This document shows, in pieces, positions 7,352 through 15,588 of a stretch of DNA of 28,103 nucleotides; the stretch's first letter is position 1, and every line of letters starts with the position of its first letter. The DNA lies in contig CABQHR010000003.1 of assembly GCA_902463875.1 (NCBI GenBank), forward strand, positions 1-28,103, in the 5' to 3' direction. The notes under the pieces are model-generated. The model did not search any database and was not told the DNA's origin. It saw nothing but the letters and a program-made list of their open reading frames with translations. The stretch is from an uncultured Collinsella sp. Its GTDB lineage: Bacteria > Actinomycetota > Coriobacteriia > Coriobacteriales > Coriobacteriaceae. A program made the position numbers and the translations under genes.

Positions 7352-9205
7352 ATGCCGCTTTTCTCGCAACATACCGCCCGGTTCTCGCCGGACGTTCCTT
7401 TGGAGGGCACCAGCTCTCGCGAGCTGCTCAAGCGGTACCAGCCGCTCGAGACACTTACGACCGGCGGTTTTGGCTCCATCGAGATCTGCCGCGACACGCA
7501 CCTGCGCCGCCGCGTCGCCATTAAGCGCATCCCCCTTATCAACGGCGCCGGCATGCCCGCCAGCGACATCATGGATGTCCTGCGCGAGGCGCACACTGCC
7601 GCCATGCTTCAACATCCCAATATCGTGCAGGTCATCGACTTTACGCATGACACAGCCTATGCCTACCTGGTTATGGAATATGTCGATGGCATGTCGCTGG
7701 CCGAGTTTTTGCATCGCGTGGACGGCCACTCACTTACCTTTGACGAGGCCGCGGCCATTGCCGATGCCCTGGGCCAGGCGCTCACCTTCGCCCACAGTAA
7801 TGGCGTACTCCACCTGGACATTAAGCCCGCCAACGTGCTCATCGACCACTCGGGCAATGTAAAGCTCACCGACTTTGGCATGGCGCGACTGTCGTCCGCC
7901 GGTGGCTTTGGCGGCTCGCGCGGCGGCACCATCGGCTACATGCCGCCCGAGCAGCTCGATATCGAGACCGGCACGGTCGACGAACGCGCCGATGTCTTTG
8001 CCCTTGCCTGCGTTATCTATGAGGGCTTGTGCGGCAGCGCTCCCTTTATGGCGGCCACGCCCGCCGACTCGCTCGACCGCATCATCGGCGGCGCCACCTA
8101 TCCCAGCGAGCTGATACCACACTTTCCCCCGGGAGCCGAGGCCGCGCTCATGAGCGCGCTCTCCCCCATGCCGCAGGACCGCCCCAACAGCATCGAGGCA
8201 TTTTGCGACCAACTCCTTGCCGGTCTGGGCAGCGTGCGCGAGGGCCGTCGCAGTCTGGAGCAAATGGTTGGCGAGCTTTCGGATGACGAGCAGGAGCTCG
8301 ACGATATCGAGCCGTCGTACTACGAGGACGACGCCATCGAGGTCGACCCCGCGCTCGGCTGGGCGGGCACGCGCTGGAGCCATGCGCGCGACTACACCAT
8401 GCACGCTATCTCGGCGCTAACGTGCGGCACCTTTAGCTTTTTGCTGATGCAAACGGCCGGGGTCGCGGCGCTTCCCGGGTTGGTCGTCGCGGCTATCGCT
8501 ATTGGCGCGGCAGCCGGCTTGGCACCGCAGATTGGCTCGGCCATCTCGGCCGTGGGCTTTTTGGTGCTCATGGCCAACGCCACCATGCAGGCGCAGGGCA
8601 TCCTGTCGATGTTGCCCGTCGCGGTGATCTTTGCCGCTGCCATGTCCGGTTGGTGGATTGCCTGGGGTCGCACCGAGGCTGCCGCGAGCGCCGCGCTCAC
8701 CTGTGCACTCGCGCTTGGCTGTCTGACTGGCAATACCTTCCTGGCAGCTGGGGTCGCCGCCGGCGTCGCGTCATTTTGGCTCGGCCCGGCAAGCGCCGCC
8801 GCGGCAACGGGCATGGGCGTGCTTTTTGCCCGTCTGGCCACGGTCGCGCTTTCAGCCGGAGGCGTGCTGGGGCTCGGTAACGTTGCCGCAGCGCTGGAAG
8901 ACCCGCTCCTTTGGGCTGCCTTTGTGCTGGTCGCGACAACTGCCGCGGCGTCATCTGCGCTGCTCAATGCCCATGCCAAGCGTGCCGACCAGGGCTCAAA
9001 CCTTGCCGCAATCGCCGCCATCGCTGTCACCGGCATCGGCTGCGCAGCGGCATCCTGTCTTGCACACCATATGGAAATTGCCAGCCTTGCAGCCGCGGTC
9101 GCCGCCAAGGCGGCAGTTGCGGGAACCCTATCCTCTATAATCGTTGGGATATGCCTATATTTGCTCGGATACCAAAGAACCTATACGGAGAGTGATCTTT
9201 CGTGA
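7352..9205 (+). CDS. Ser/Thr protein kinase fused to a polytopic membrane domain
   Basis: The ATG at 7352 is preceded by GAGGG six bases upstream; an in-frame TTG at 7346 is less likely. In the 617-residue product the kinase domain spans about 29-290. It has a glycine loop GGFGSI, catalytic lysine K58 in VAIKR, HLDIKPANVL with D156, DFG at 174-176, and YMPPEQ. The HRD arginine is replaced by Leu, so it is a non-RD kinase, which usually does not depend on activation-loop phosphorylation. Residues from about 350 form roughly eight to ten Ala/Gly/Val-rich membrane helices instead of a single-pass PASTA anchor. Its stop overlaps the fhaA start (GTGA), so it heads the operon in the way pknA/pknB accompany fhaA-fhaB-pstP-rodA-pbpA in mycobacteria. 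A TATAAT at 9136-9141 might act as an internal promoter. Confidence 0.92.
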   Translation: MPLFSQHTARFSPDVPLEGTSSRELLKRYQPLETLTTGGFGSIEICRDTHLRRRVAIKRIPLINGAGMPASDIMDVLREAHTAAMLQHPNIVQVIDFTHDTAYAYLVMEYVDGMSLAEFLHRVDGHSLTFDEAAAIADALGQALTFAHSNGVLHLDIKPANVLIDHSGNVKLTDFGMARLSSAGGFGGSRGGTIGYMPPEQLDIETGTVDERADVFALACVIYEGLCGSAPFMAATPADSLDRIIGGATYPSELIPHFPPGAEAALMSALSPMPQDRPNSIEAFCDQLLAGLGSVREGRRSLEQMVGELSDDEQELDDIEPSYYEDDAIEVDPALGWAGTRWSHARDYTMHAISALTCGTFSFLLMQTAGVAALPGLVVAAIAIGAAAGLAPQIGSAISAVGFLVLMANATMQAQGILSMLPVAVIFAAAMSGWWIAWGRTEAAASAALTCALALGCLTGNTFLAAGVAAGVASFWLGPASAAAATGMGVLFARLATVALSAGGVLGLGNVAAALEDPLLWAAFVLVATTAAASSALLNAHAKRADQGSNLAAIAAIAVTGIGCAAASCLAHHMEIASLAAAVAAKAAVAGTLSSIIVGICLYLLGYQRTYTESDLS

Positions 9206-10215
9206 ACTTCCTGAACATCTTCGAGGACCACGTGGCCGGCATCTTCGGTGCCACCCGTGCCCCGTTCTCCTTTAAGAAGCTTGCCAAGCAGGCCGCTCGC
9301 GACATGGAGGATCAGACTCTGGTGATTAACGGCGTCAACACGGCGCCGGCACTCTATACCATCCTGATCGCCGCCGACGACGATCCCATGCTCGCCCCGT
9401 TCTACCCCGAGCTTTCGCGCGAGGTCCGCGAGTTCGTGAAGGCACAGGCCGAAAAGCGCCGCTACGTCTTTGTCGGCGAGCCCCTCGTGCGCTTTATGAT
9501 CGATCCGCAGCTGCGCGCCGGCAAGTTCTCGGTCTTTGCCGAGAACGTCGATGCCCCCACGCTCGGCCGCCTGTACGAAGAAGAGCGCGCCTATCAAAAC
9601 GGTCTGGGCCAAAACAACTCCGCGGCAAGCCGTGCCGCCAGCGCCCCGCGCGCCGGCCAGCAGCAGTTTGCTGCCCCGCAGCAGCAGCGCCCCGCCGCCA
9701 TGCCCCAGCAGCAGCCGACGCCTCGCGCCGCCGCTCCCGACCCGCTTGCCGTGGCAGACCCCTTCGCGCCTAGCGTCCCCGACCCCGCCGCCGCACCCAT
9801 CCCGGTGCCGCAGACCGTCTCGCGCGACGCGCTTGCCGGCATGGGCGGAGCCGCCGCGACCGGTGCCGCCGTGGGCCTAGGCGCCGCAGCCGGCATCGCC
9901 TCCAACATGGCGAGCACTCGCGCCCCGCAGCGCCCGCTCGCCCAGCTCGTCGACGTCGTGAGCGGCGAGAGCCATAGCATCACCTCCGCACAGGTGACCA
10001 TCGGTCGCGAGCGCTCAGTTTCCGACATTGCCCTGCGCGACCCCAACGTGTCGCGCCGCCACGCCCAGCTCACCTTTACGGGCTCGGATTGGTCGATCGA
10101 GGACCTCAATTCCACCAACGGCACACTCGTCAACAACCGCCGCATTACGCGCTGCCCGCTGCGCAACGGCGATCTGCTGACGTTTGGCCTGAGCACCTTT
10201 GAATTTAGGGGATAG
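9202..10215 (+). CDS. fhaA: FhaA-type protein: DUF3662 plus C-terminal FHA domain
   Basis: The start is a GTG at 9202 overlapping the kinase stop, with GGAGAG upstream. The 337-residue product begins with the DUF3662 domain at about 1-130 (MNFLNIFEDHVAGIFGATRAP, VRFMIDPQLRAGKF). A Gln/Pro/Ala-rich linker of about 110 residues follows. A C-terminal FHA domain at about 250-335 has the phosphothreonine-binding residues R269, S284, H287 and the NSTNG loop around 303-307. In mycobacteria FhaA binds phosphorylated partners of PknB signalling, including the lipid II flippase regulator MviN. The same role is plausible here given the neighbouring kinases, phosphatase and RodA/PBP, but it is inferred from family and context. 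Confidence 0.93.
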   Translation: MNFLNIFEDHVAGIFGATRAPFSFKKLAKQAARDMEDQTLVINGVNTAPALYTILIAADDDPMLAPFYPELSREVREFVKAQAEKRRYVFVGEPLVRFMIDPQLRAGKFSVFAENVDAPTLGRLYEEERAYQNGLGQNNSAASRAASAPRAGQQQFAAPQQQRPAAMPQQQPTPRAAAPDPLAVADPFAPSVPDPAAAPIPVPQTVSRDALAGMGGAAATGAAVGLGAAAGIASNMASTRAPQRPLAQLVDVVSGESHSITSAQVTIGRERSVSDIALRDPNVSRRHAQLTFTGSDWSIEDLNSTNGTLVNNRRITRCPLRNGDLLTFGLSTFEFRG

Positions 10216-10221
10216 TCGCTT

Positions 10222-10638
10222 ATGAACATCGATATCGTCCTTTTTGCAGGCCGCATCGTCCTGGTCGCCCTGCTCTATATCTTCCTGTTCGCCGTCATGA
10301 AGACCGGCGTGGGGCTTGTGCGCGGACAGCGCCGCGACTCGGCTATCTGGACGATCGATGTGGACAAGGGTCCGCGCGGTATCCGCGGCATCCACGTAGA
10401 CATGCTCGGCCCCGTCATCGTCGGTCGCTCGCCATCTTCGGACATCTGCATCAACGAACCATTCGTCTCGGCCTCGCATGCGCGCTTTTCGCTGCAGGGC
10501 CCGGCGCTCATCATCGAGGACCTCAACTCGCTTAACGGCACGCTCGTCAACGGCCGCCAGCTTGTGGAGCCCGCAACGCTGCGCGAGGGCGACGAAGTCC
10601 AGATCGGCGATGTGGTCATGAAGGTGAACCGTCGATGA
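10222..10638 (+). CDS. fhaB: FhaB-type membrane-anchored FHA domain protein
   Basis: This 138-residue protein has an N-terminal membrane helix at about 5-29 (IVLFAGRIVLVALLYIFLFAV) and a cytoplasmic FHA domain at about 60-135. The binding residues R69, S84, H86 and the LNSLNG turn near 101-106 are all present. Actinobacterial FhaB (FipA) has the same size and topology and recruits phosphorylated division or cell-wall proteins to the membrane. AGGGGA lies nine bases before the start, and the stop overlaps the phosphatase start as ATGA. The position between fhaA and the PP2C gene matches the mycobacterial order. Confidence 0.92.
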   Translation: MNIDIVLFAGRIVLVALLYIFLFAVMKTGVGLVRGQRRDSAIWTIDVDKGPRGIRGIHVDMLGPVIVGRSPSSDICINEPFVSASHARFSLQGPALIIEDLNSLNGTLVNGRQLVEPATLREGDEVQIGDVVMKVNRR

Positions 10639-12569
10639 TCGACGAGGAGAACAAGTCCGCGACTATGACCGAGGCACCGGCTGCCGCCACAGCTGCGCCG
10701 GCCCACGCCGCTCCGGCGGGCTCCGCACCCGTGGAACCCGAGGACACCGTGTTCTCCCTGCCTCTTTCGCATGTAACGCATGATATTTCGGATCTCGCCG
10801 ATAACGAGGACGAAGCGGATGCCGTAGCGGCGCCCATCGGCGCACATGCTGCGGAACAGCCCACAGCGCCCGAAGCAACCTCGGCGCCAGCTCACTTTGC
10901 AGAGCCCGTCGCCGCGGCAATCAACGAGAGCGCTGCGGTGTTTGCGGCACCCGAGCCCGCCGCGCCGGCGTTTCCCATAGCTCCGGCATCCGAAGTTGCG
11001 CCCGTGTCTACGCCGGCGCCCGAAGCGGAGCCATCCCCCGAGGACGGCCCTGCACCCAAGACCCCGCAGCCTGCGCCCGCAAGCGAGTCCGATGCCGTGG
11101 CCGAGCCCGCCGCCCAGTCGCAAAGCATGCCCGCGCCGTCGCACTTTGCGACGCCCGAGCCTATAGACGTCAGCCCGCAAGACGACGAGTCGACCGCCCG
11201 CGTGTCCGAGGAGCCCGGCTCCCCGGACACCGGCGATTCCGAATCAAACGCCGAGACCGACACCGTCTCTCCCGGTGACACAGCCGAGATCGACGTTGCC
11301 GCCGTTGAGGCCAAGCTCAAAGACCCCGGCTCGACCATGAGCTTTGAGCCCCTGACCGAGGAGCGCATCGAGACCGACTCGACCTATGATGCCGGCACCA
11401 CCACGCAACTCATGTGGGGCGCCCGCTCCGACGTTGGCTGCGTACGCCCGCACAATGAGGATTCCTACCTGGTGCAGTCGCCGCTCTTTTGCGTATGCGA
11501 CGGCATGGGCGGTCACGCCGCCGGCGAGGTAGCCTCTTCCATCGCCGTCGAGACTATTGCCAAGACGGCCCCGCAGTCCGCCGACGCAGCACGCCTGGCC
11601 GCAGCCGTCGAGGCAGCCAACGCCGCCGTAATCGAGGCGGCCCTGAACGGCCTGGGCAAGCCCGGCATGGGCTGCACGGCCACCTGCGCCTATATCGAAA
11701 ACGACACGCTCGCCATCGCCCACGTGGGTGACTCTCGCGCCTACCTGCTCCACGAGGGCACGCTCATCCGCGTGACCCGCGACCACTCCTACGTGGAGGA
11801 GCTCGTGGACGCCGGCGAGATTACGGCAGACGAGGCTCGCGTCCACCCCAACCGTTCGGTCATCACCCGTGCGCTGGGCTCGGACCCCGCCATGTATGCC
11901 GACCACTTCACTCTGCATATCGAGGAAGGCGACCGCCTGATCCTGTGCTCCGACGGCCTTTCGAGCATGATTCCCGATAGCGATATCGAGAACATCGCCA
12001 CGCAGTCCTCAACCGCGCAAATCTGCGTCGACAACCTAGTGGACGCGGCGCTTGCCGCCGGCGGCCACGACAACGTGACCGTAGTAGTCGTTGACCTGGT
12101 TGACGATGGCGTTATGCGCGAGGCGCAACGCGTGCGTCGCCGCAACGTCACCATCGGCGTCGTCTTGGGTCTCGTCTTGGTGTTGGCGGCTGCCATCTGG
12201 GCATACGCAGGCGTTACCGGCTCGTACTACCTGGGTACCTACCAGGGCAATGTCGCCGTCTGGCGCGGCCTGCCCGGCAAGCCGCTCGGACTCAAGCTCC
12301 ACTGGCTCGAAAGCGAAACCAGCATTAAGCTGTCCGACCTGCCCGAAGACACGCAAAACCGTCTCAAGGCGGGCATTCCGCAAACAAGTGTCGACGATGC
12401 GCAAGACACGATATCCAAGTACCGCCACCAGATCGACGAGGAACAGACCCGCCAGGTGATCGACGCGCAAACGATTCGCGACAACACCAATCAGGGATCG
12501 ACCTCCGAATCAGATTCTGAGAAAACCGCCGAACAGTCCGCCGAGGCCGAAGCCTCCGATAAGAATTAG
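10635..12569 (+). CDS. pstP: PP2C-family Ser/Thr phosphatase with long disordered N-terminus
   Basis: The product (644 residues) should reverse the phosphorylation made by the operon's kinases. The catalytic domain, about 258-490, carries the metal-binding motifs of PP2C enzymes: RPHNED (D276), VCDGMGGH (D289), AIAHVGDSRAYL, ILCSDGLSSM and GGHDNVTVVVVD. A membrane helix at about 505-528 and an outside segment of about 115 residues follow, as in PstP of other actinobacteria. What is unusual is the first 255 residues, a low-complexity stretch of Ala, Pro, Glu and Ser with many Thr/Ser sites. Typical homologues start almost at the catalytic domain. No strong internal start was seen directly before the catalytic domain, and the ATGA overlap with fhaB supports the long form. 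Confidence 0.93.
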   Translation: MIDEENKSATMTEAPAAATAAPAHAAPAGSAPVEPEDTVFSLPLSHVTHDISDLADNEDEADAVAAPIGAHAAEQPTAPEATSAPAHFAEPVAAAINESAAVFAAPEPAAPAFPIAPASEVAPVSTPAPEAEPSPEDGPAPKTPQPAPASESDAVAEPAAQSQSMPAPSHFATPEPIDVSPQDDESTARVSEEPGSPDTGDSESNAETDTVSPGDTAEIDVAAVEAKLKDPGSTMSFEPLTEERIETDSTYDAGTTTQLMWGARSDVGCVRPHNEDSYLVQSPLFCVCDGMGGHAAGEVASSIAVETIAKTAPQSADAARLAAAVEAANAAVIEAALNGLGKPGMGCTATCAYIENDTLAIAHVGDSRAYLLHEGTLIRVTRDHSYVEELVDAGEITADEARVHPNRSVITRALGSDPAMYADHFTLHIEEGDRLILCSDGLSSMIPDSDIENIATQSSTAQICVDNLVDAALAAGGHDNVTVVVVDLVDDGVMREAQRVRRRNVTIGVVLGLVLVLAAAIWAYAGVTGSYYLGTYQGNVAVWRGLPGKPLGLKLHWLESETSIKLSDLPEDTQNRLKAGIPQTSVDDAQDTISKYRHQIDEEQTRQVIDAQTIRDNTNQGSTSESDSEKTAEQSAEAEASDKN

Positions 12570-12585
12570 AAAGGGAGTGCCGCTT

Positions 12586-15456
12586 ATGAGTCGCCGCAAC
12601 ACCGAGCTGCTCTTGCTCATCGCCTCGGCGTTCCCCGTCATCCTGCTGTATGCGATGTACGTCCTCACCGCGGGCGCTGCCATCTCCTTTGAGACGCTCG
12701 CCGTACCGATTGGCCTCTTTGCCGCCTTTGCCGCGGCGCACATTGCCGTGCGCATCTTGGCGCCCGGTGCCGACCCCGCCATCCTGCCCATTGTCTTTGT
12801 GCTTTCGGGCATCGGCATCACGTTCGTGACGCGTCTCGCCCCCGCTCTCGCCATCTCACAGCTCATCATCCTGTTTGTCTCGGTGGCCCTGATGGTGGGA
12901 ACGCTCGCGTTGGTTAAGAACCTCGACGTGGTCATGCGCTACAAGTACACCTTTGGCATTATCGGCATCATTCTGCTGATGCTGCCGATCTTTATCGGCA
13001 CCACGATCTCGGGCTCCAAGCTGTGGATTCGCATCGCGGGCTTTACCATCCAGCCCGGCGAGTTCGCCAAGGTCTTTATCGTGCTGTTCCTGGCCGGGTA
13101 CCTGGCCGAGAACCGCGAGCTGCTCTCCATCTCCAACCGCAAGATCCTGGGCTTTAAGATCCCTCGCCTGCGACTGCTGCTGCCGCTGTTTGCCGTGTGG
13201 GGTGTGTGCCTGCTCGTCGTCGTCTTCGAACGCGACCTGGGTTCGGCCGTGCTGTTCTACACCATCTTCTTGCTGATGCTCTACGTTGCCACGGGACGAT
13301 TCTCGTATGTCGTTATCGGCCTTGCACTCTTAGCTGTCGGAGCCGTGGGCGCCTACAAGTTCCTGTCTCACGTTCAGGTGCGTTTCCAGGTTTGGGTCGA
13401 TCCGTTTAAGGACGCCCAGGGCCAGGGCTACCAGATCGTCCAGTCGCTCTTCTCGCTTGCCGATGGCGGTCTGGTCGGCGTTGGCATCGGCAACGGCATG
13501 GCCAACAACATCCCTGTCGTCGAGTCCGACTTTATCTTCTCGGCCATCGGCGAGGAGATGGGCCTTTTGGGCGGCGGCGCCGTGCTCATCCTGTTTATGC
13601 TCTTTGCCGTGCGTGGCCTCACCACGGCCGCCCGCGCTAAATCCGACCTCGCAGCCTTTAGTGCCACGGGCCTTACGGCCGCCATCAGCTTCCAGGCCTT
13701 TTTAATCGTTGGCGGCGTAACCCGCCTGATCCCGCTGACCGGCGTCACCCTGCCCTTTATGAGCCAGGGCGGCTCCTCGCTGCTGGCGAGCTTTATCATC
13801 GTCGCGCTCCTGCTGCGCGCCGGTGACGAGGCGACCGGACGCGAGGCCGAGCTCACCGGCACCGGCACCATGGCCGCCATCACCGATGATCAGGTCGCAT
13901 CTGCCGCCGCCCCGACGGGCACGCGCTTTGCCGCCTCGTCTTCCTACGGCAGCGGCAGCCATTCCGTCGGCTCGCGCATGCGTCGTCGCCTGCTCGACAC
14001 GCCTGAATCCGGCGTGCTCGGCCGCGTTGCGCTCGCCAACCGTCTAACCCGTGCGGTGCTCGCCTTTACGGCGCTGTTCGCCATCCTTATCGGCAACCTC
14101 ACCTATGTCCAGGTCATCAAGGCCAAGGACTATCAGGACATGCCGACCAACAACCACACCATCGCCCGCTCCAAGTACATCCAGCGCGGCTCCATCATCA
14201 CGTCCGATGGCGTGACGCTGGCCGAGTCGCTGCAGCAGGAGGACGGCACCTACGTACGCTCCTACCCCAACGGCAACCTGGCAGCGCACGTGGTTGGCTA
14301 CGTGAGCCAGCAGTATGGCACCACTGCCATCGAGAGCGTCATGAACGACACGCTCACCGGCTCTAAGGATTACTCCAGCTGGAACAACGCCATCGCGTCG
14401 CTCGCGGGCCAGACCCAGCCGGGCAACACCGCCAAGCTCACCATTGACTCGCGTATCCAGACGGCGGCCGAGCAGGCGCTCAAGGGCTTTAAGGGCGCTG
14501 TAGTGGTCATCGATCCGCGTACTGGCGCGGTGCTCGCATGTGCCAGCTCGCCCACCTACGACAACACCAACATCGACGCCCTGCTGCAGGCGGGCGGCGG
14601 CGAGGACGGCTCTATGTACAATCGCGCCATGGACGCGCTGTACACGCCGGGCTCCACGTTTAAGGTCGTTACGCTTTCCGCGGCACTCGAGACCGGTACC
14701 GCCAGCCTTACCAGCACCTACCAGGCGCCCGGCTCCATGGACATCGGCAACGCACCGGTCACCAACTATGCCAACGAGAGCTACGGCACCATCAGCCTGC
14801 AGCAGGCCTTTGCCGTGTCCTCCAACGTCGTCTTTGGCCAGGTGGCAAACGAAGTTGGCGCAAACACGCTCGTGCAGTTTGCCAACGCCTTTGGCTACGG
14901 CCAAAAGCTCGGCCAGGACCTGGCCTCCACGGCCTCCATCATGGCCGACCCGTCGCTCATGACCGAGTGGGAGACCGCCTGGGCCGGCGCCGGCCAGCCT
15001 GTCGGCATGGACCACACGCCCGGCCCGCAGACCACCGTCATGCAAAACGCCGTAATTGCCGCCGCCATCGCTAACAGTGGCGTGGTCATGGACCCATACT
15101 TTGTAGCCCAGGTACTCGCCCCGGACGGAACCGTGGTCAAGACCACGCAGTCCCGCTCGCTGGGTCAGGCCGTCAGCTCCGCCACGGCCGACCAGGTCAA
15201 GCAGGCCATGCTTGCCGTCGTCCAGTCCGGCACCGGCACCGATGCCCAGGTCCCCGGCGTCAAGGTCGCCGGCAAGACCGGCTCGGCCGAGACCGGCGGC
15301 ACCAACGTCAACTCGATGTTCGTTGGCTTTGCACCTTACGATTCACCCACGGTCGCCATCTCGGTGGCCTTGGAGGATTACGACAAACACGACGTCAAGG
15401 CGGCCAAGATTGCCGGCATCGTCCTGACCGCGGCGCTCGCCGCACAGGGAGCGTGA
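12586..15456 (+). CDS. RodA/FtsW-PbpA fusion: glycosyltransferase plus class B penicillin-binding protein
   Basis: AAGGGAG lies eight bases before the ATG at 12586 (an in-frame GTG at 12577 is less likely), giving 956 residues in one uninterrupted frame. Residues 1 to about 425 are a SEDS polytopic domain with the FERDLGSAV motif and PFMSQGGSSLLASF near its end. After a linker of about 50 residues a new membrane helix (AVLAFTALFAILIGNLTYVQVI) starts a PbpA-type class B PBP with dimerisation and transpeptidase domains. The active-site motifs are STFK with S690, SSN at 745-747 and KTG at 897-899. SEDS proteins polymerise lipid II and class B PBPs crosslink it. They normally act as a complex of two chains; here they are one chain. 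In actinobacteria rodA and pbpA are usually adjacent genes at this position. Confidence 0.94.
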   Translation: MSRRNTELLLLIASAFPVILLYAMYVLTAGAAISFETLAVPIGLFAAFAAAHIAVRILAPGADPAILPIVFVLSGIGITFVTRLAPALAISQLIILFVSVALMVGTLALVKNLDVVMRYKYTFGIIGIILLMLPIFIGTTISGSKLWIRIAGFTIQPGEFAKVFIVLFLAGYLAENRELLSISNRKILGFKIPRLRLLLPLFAVWGVCLLVVVFERDLGSAVLFYTIFLLMLYVATGRFSYVVIGLALLAVGAVGAYKFLSHVQVRFQVWVDPFKDAQGQGYQIVQSLFSLADGGLVGVGIGNGMANNIPVVESDFIFSAIGEEMGLLGGGAVLILFMLFAVRGLTTAARAKSDLAAFSATGLTAAISFQAFLIVGGVTRLIPLTGVTLPFMSQGGSSLLASFIIVALLLRAGDEATGREAELTGTGTMAAITDDQVASAAAPTGTRFAASSSYGSGSHSVGSRMRRRLLDTPESGVLGRVALANRLTRAVLAFTALFAILIGNLTYVQVIKAKDYQDMPTNNHTIARSKYIQRGSIITSDGVTLAESLQQEDGTYVRSYPNGNLAAHVVGYVSQQYGTTAIESVMNDTLTGSKDYSSWNNAIASLAGQTQPGNTAKLTIDSRIQTAAEQALKGFKGAVVVIDPRTGAVLACASSPTYDNTNIDALLQAGGGEDGSMYNRAMDALYTPGSTFKVVTLSAALETGTASLTSTYQAPGSMDIGNAPVTNYANESYGTISLQQAFAVSSNVVFGQVANEVGANTLVQFANAFGYGQKLGQDLASTASIMADPSLMTEWETAWAGAGQPVGMDHTPGPQTTVMQNAVIAAAIANSGVVMDPYFVAQVLAPDGTVVKTTQSRSLGQAVSSATADQVKQAMLAVVQSGTGTDAQVPGVKVAGKTGSAETGGTNVNSMFVGFAPYDSPTVAISVALEDYDKHDVKAAKIAGIVLTAALAAQGA

Positions 15457-15588
15457 TGCCCATGATCGAATCGGACACCCGAGGCGCGCCGCGGCCGAAG
15501 AGCTAGCGGCAACGCGCCACACGGCCCCAGCGGCCACATCGTAGGTACTACACACATCGTTGAGCGAATAGTTATGTTAGGAGCAGGA

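Noticed and set aside
14044..15045. 333-codon minus-strand frame opposite the PbpA half
   Set aside because: It is antisense to a gene with all transpeptidase motifs and has no start signal.
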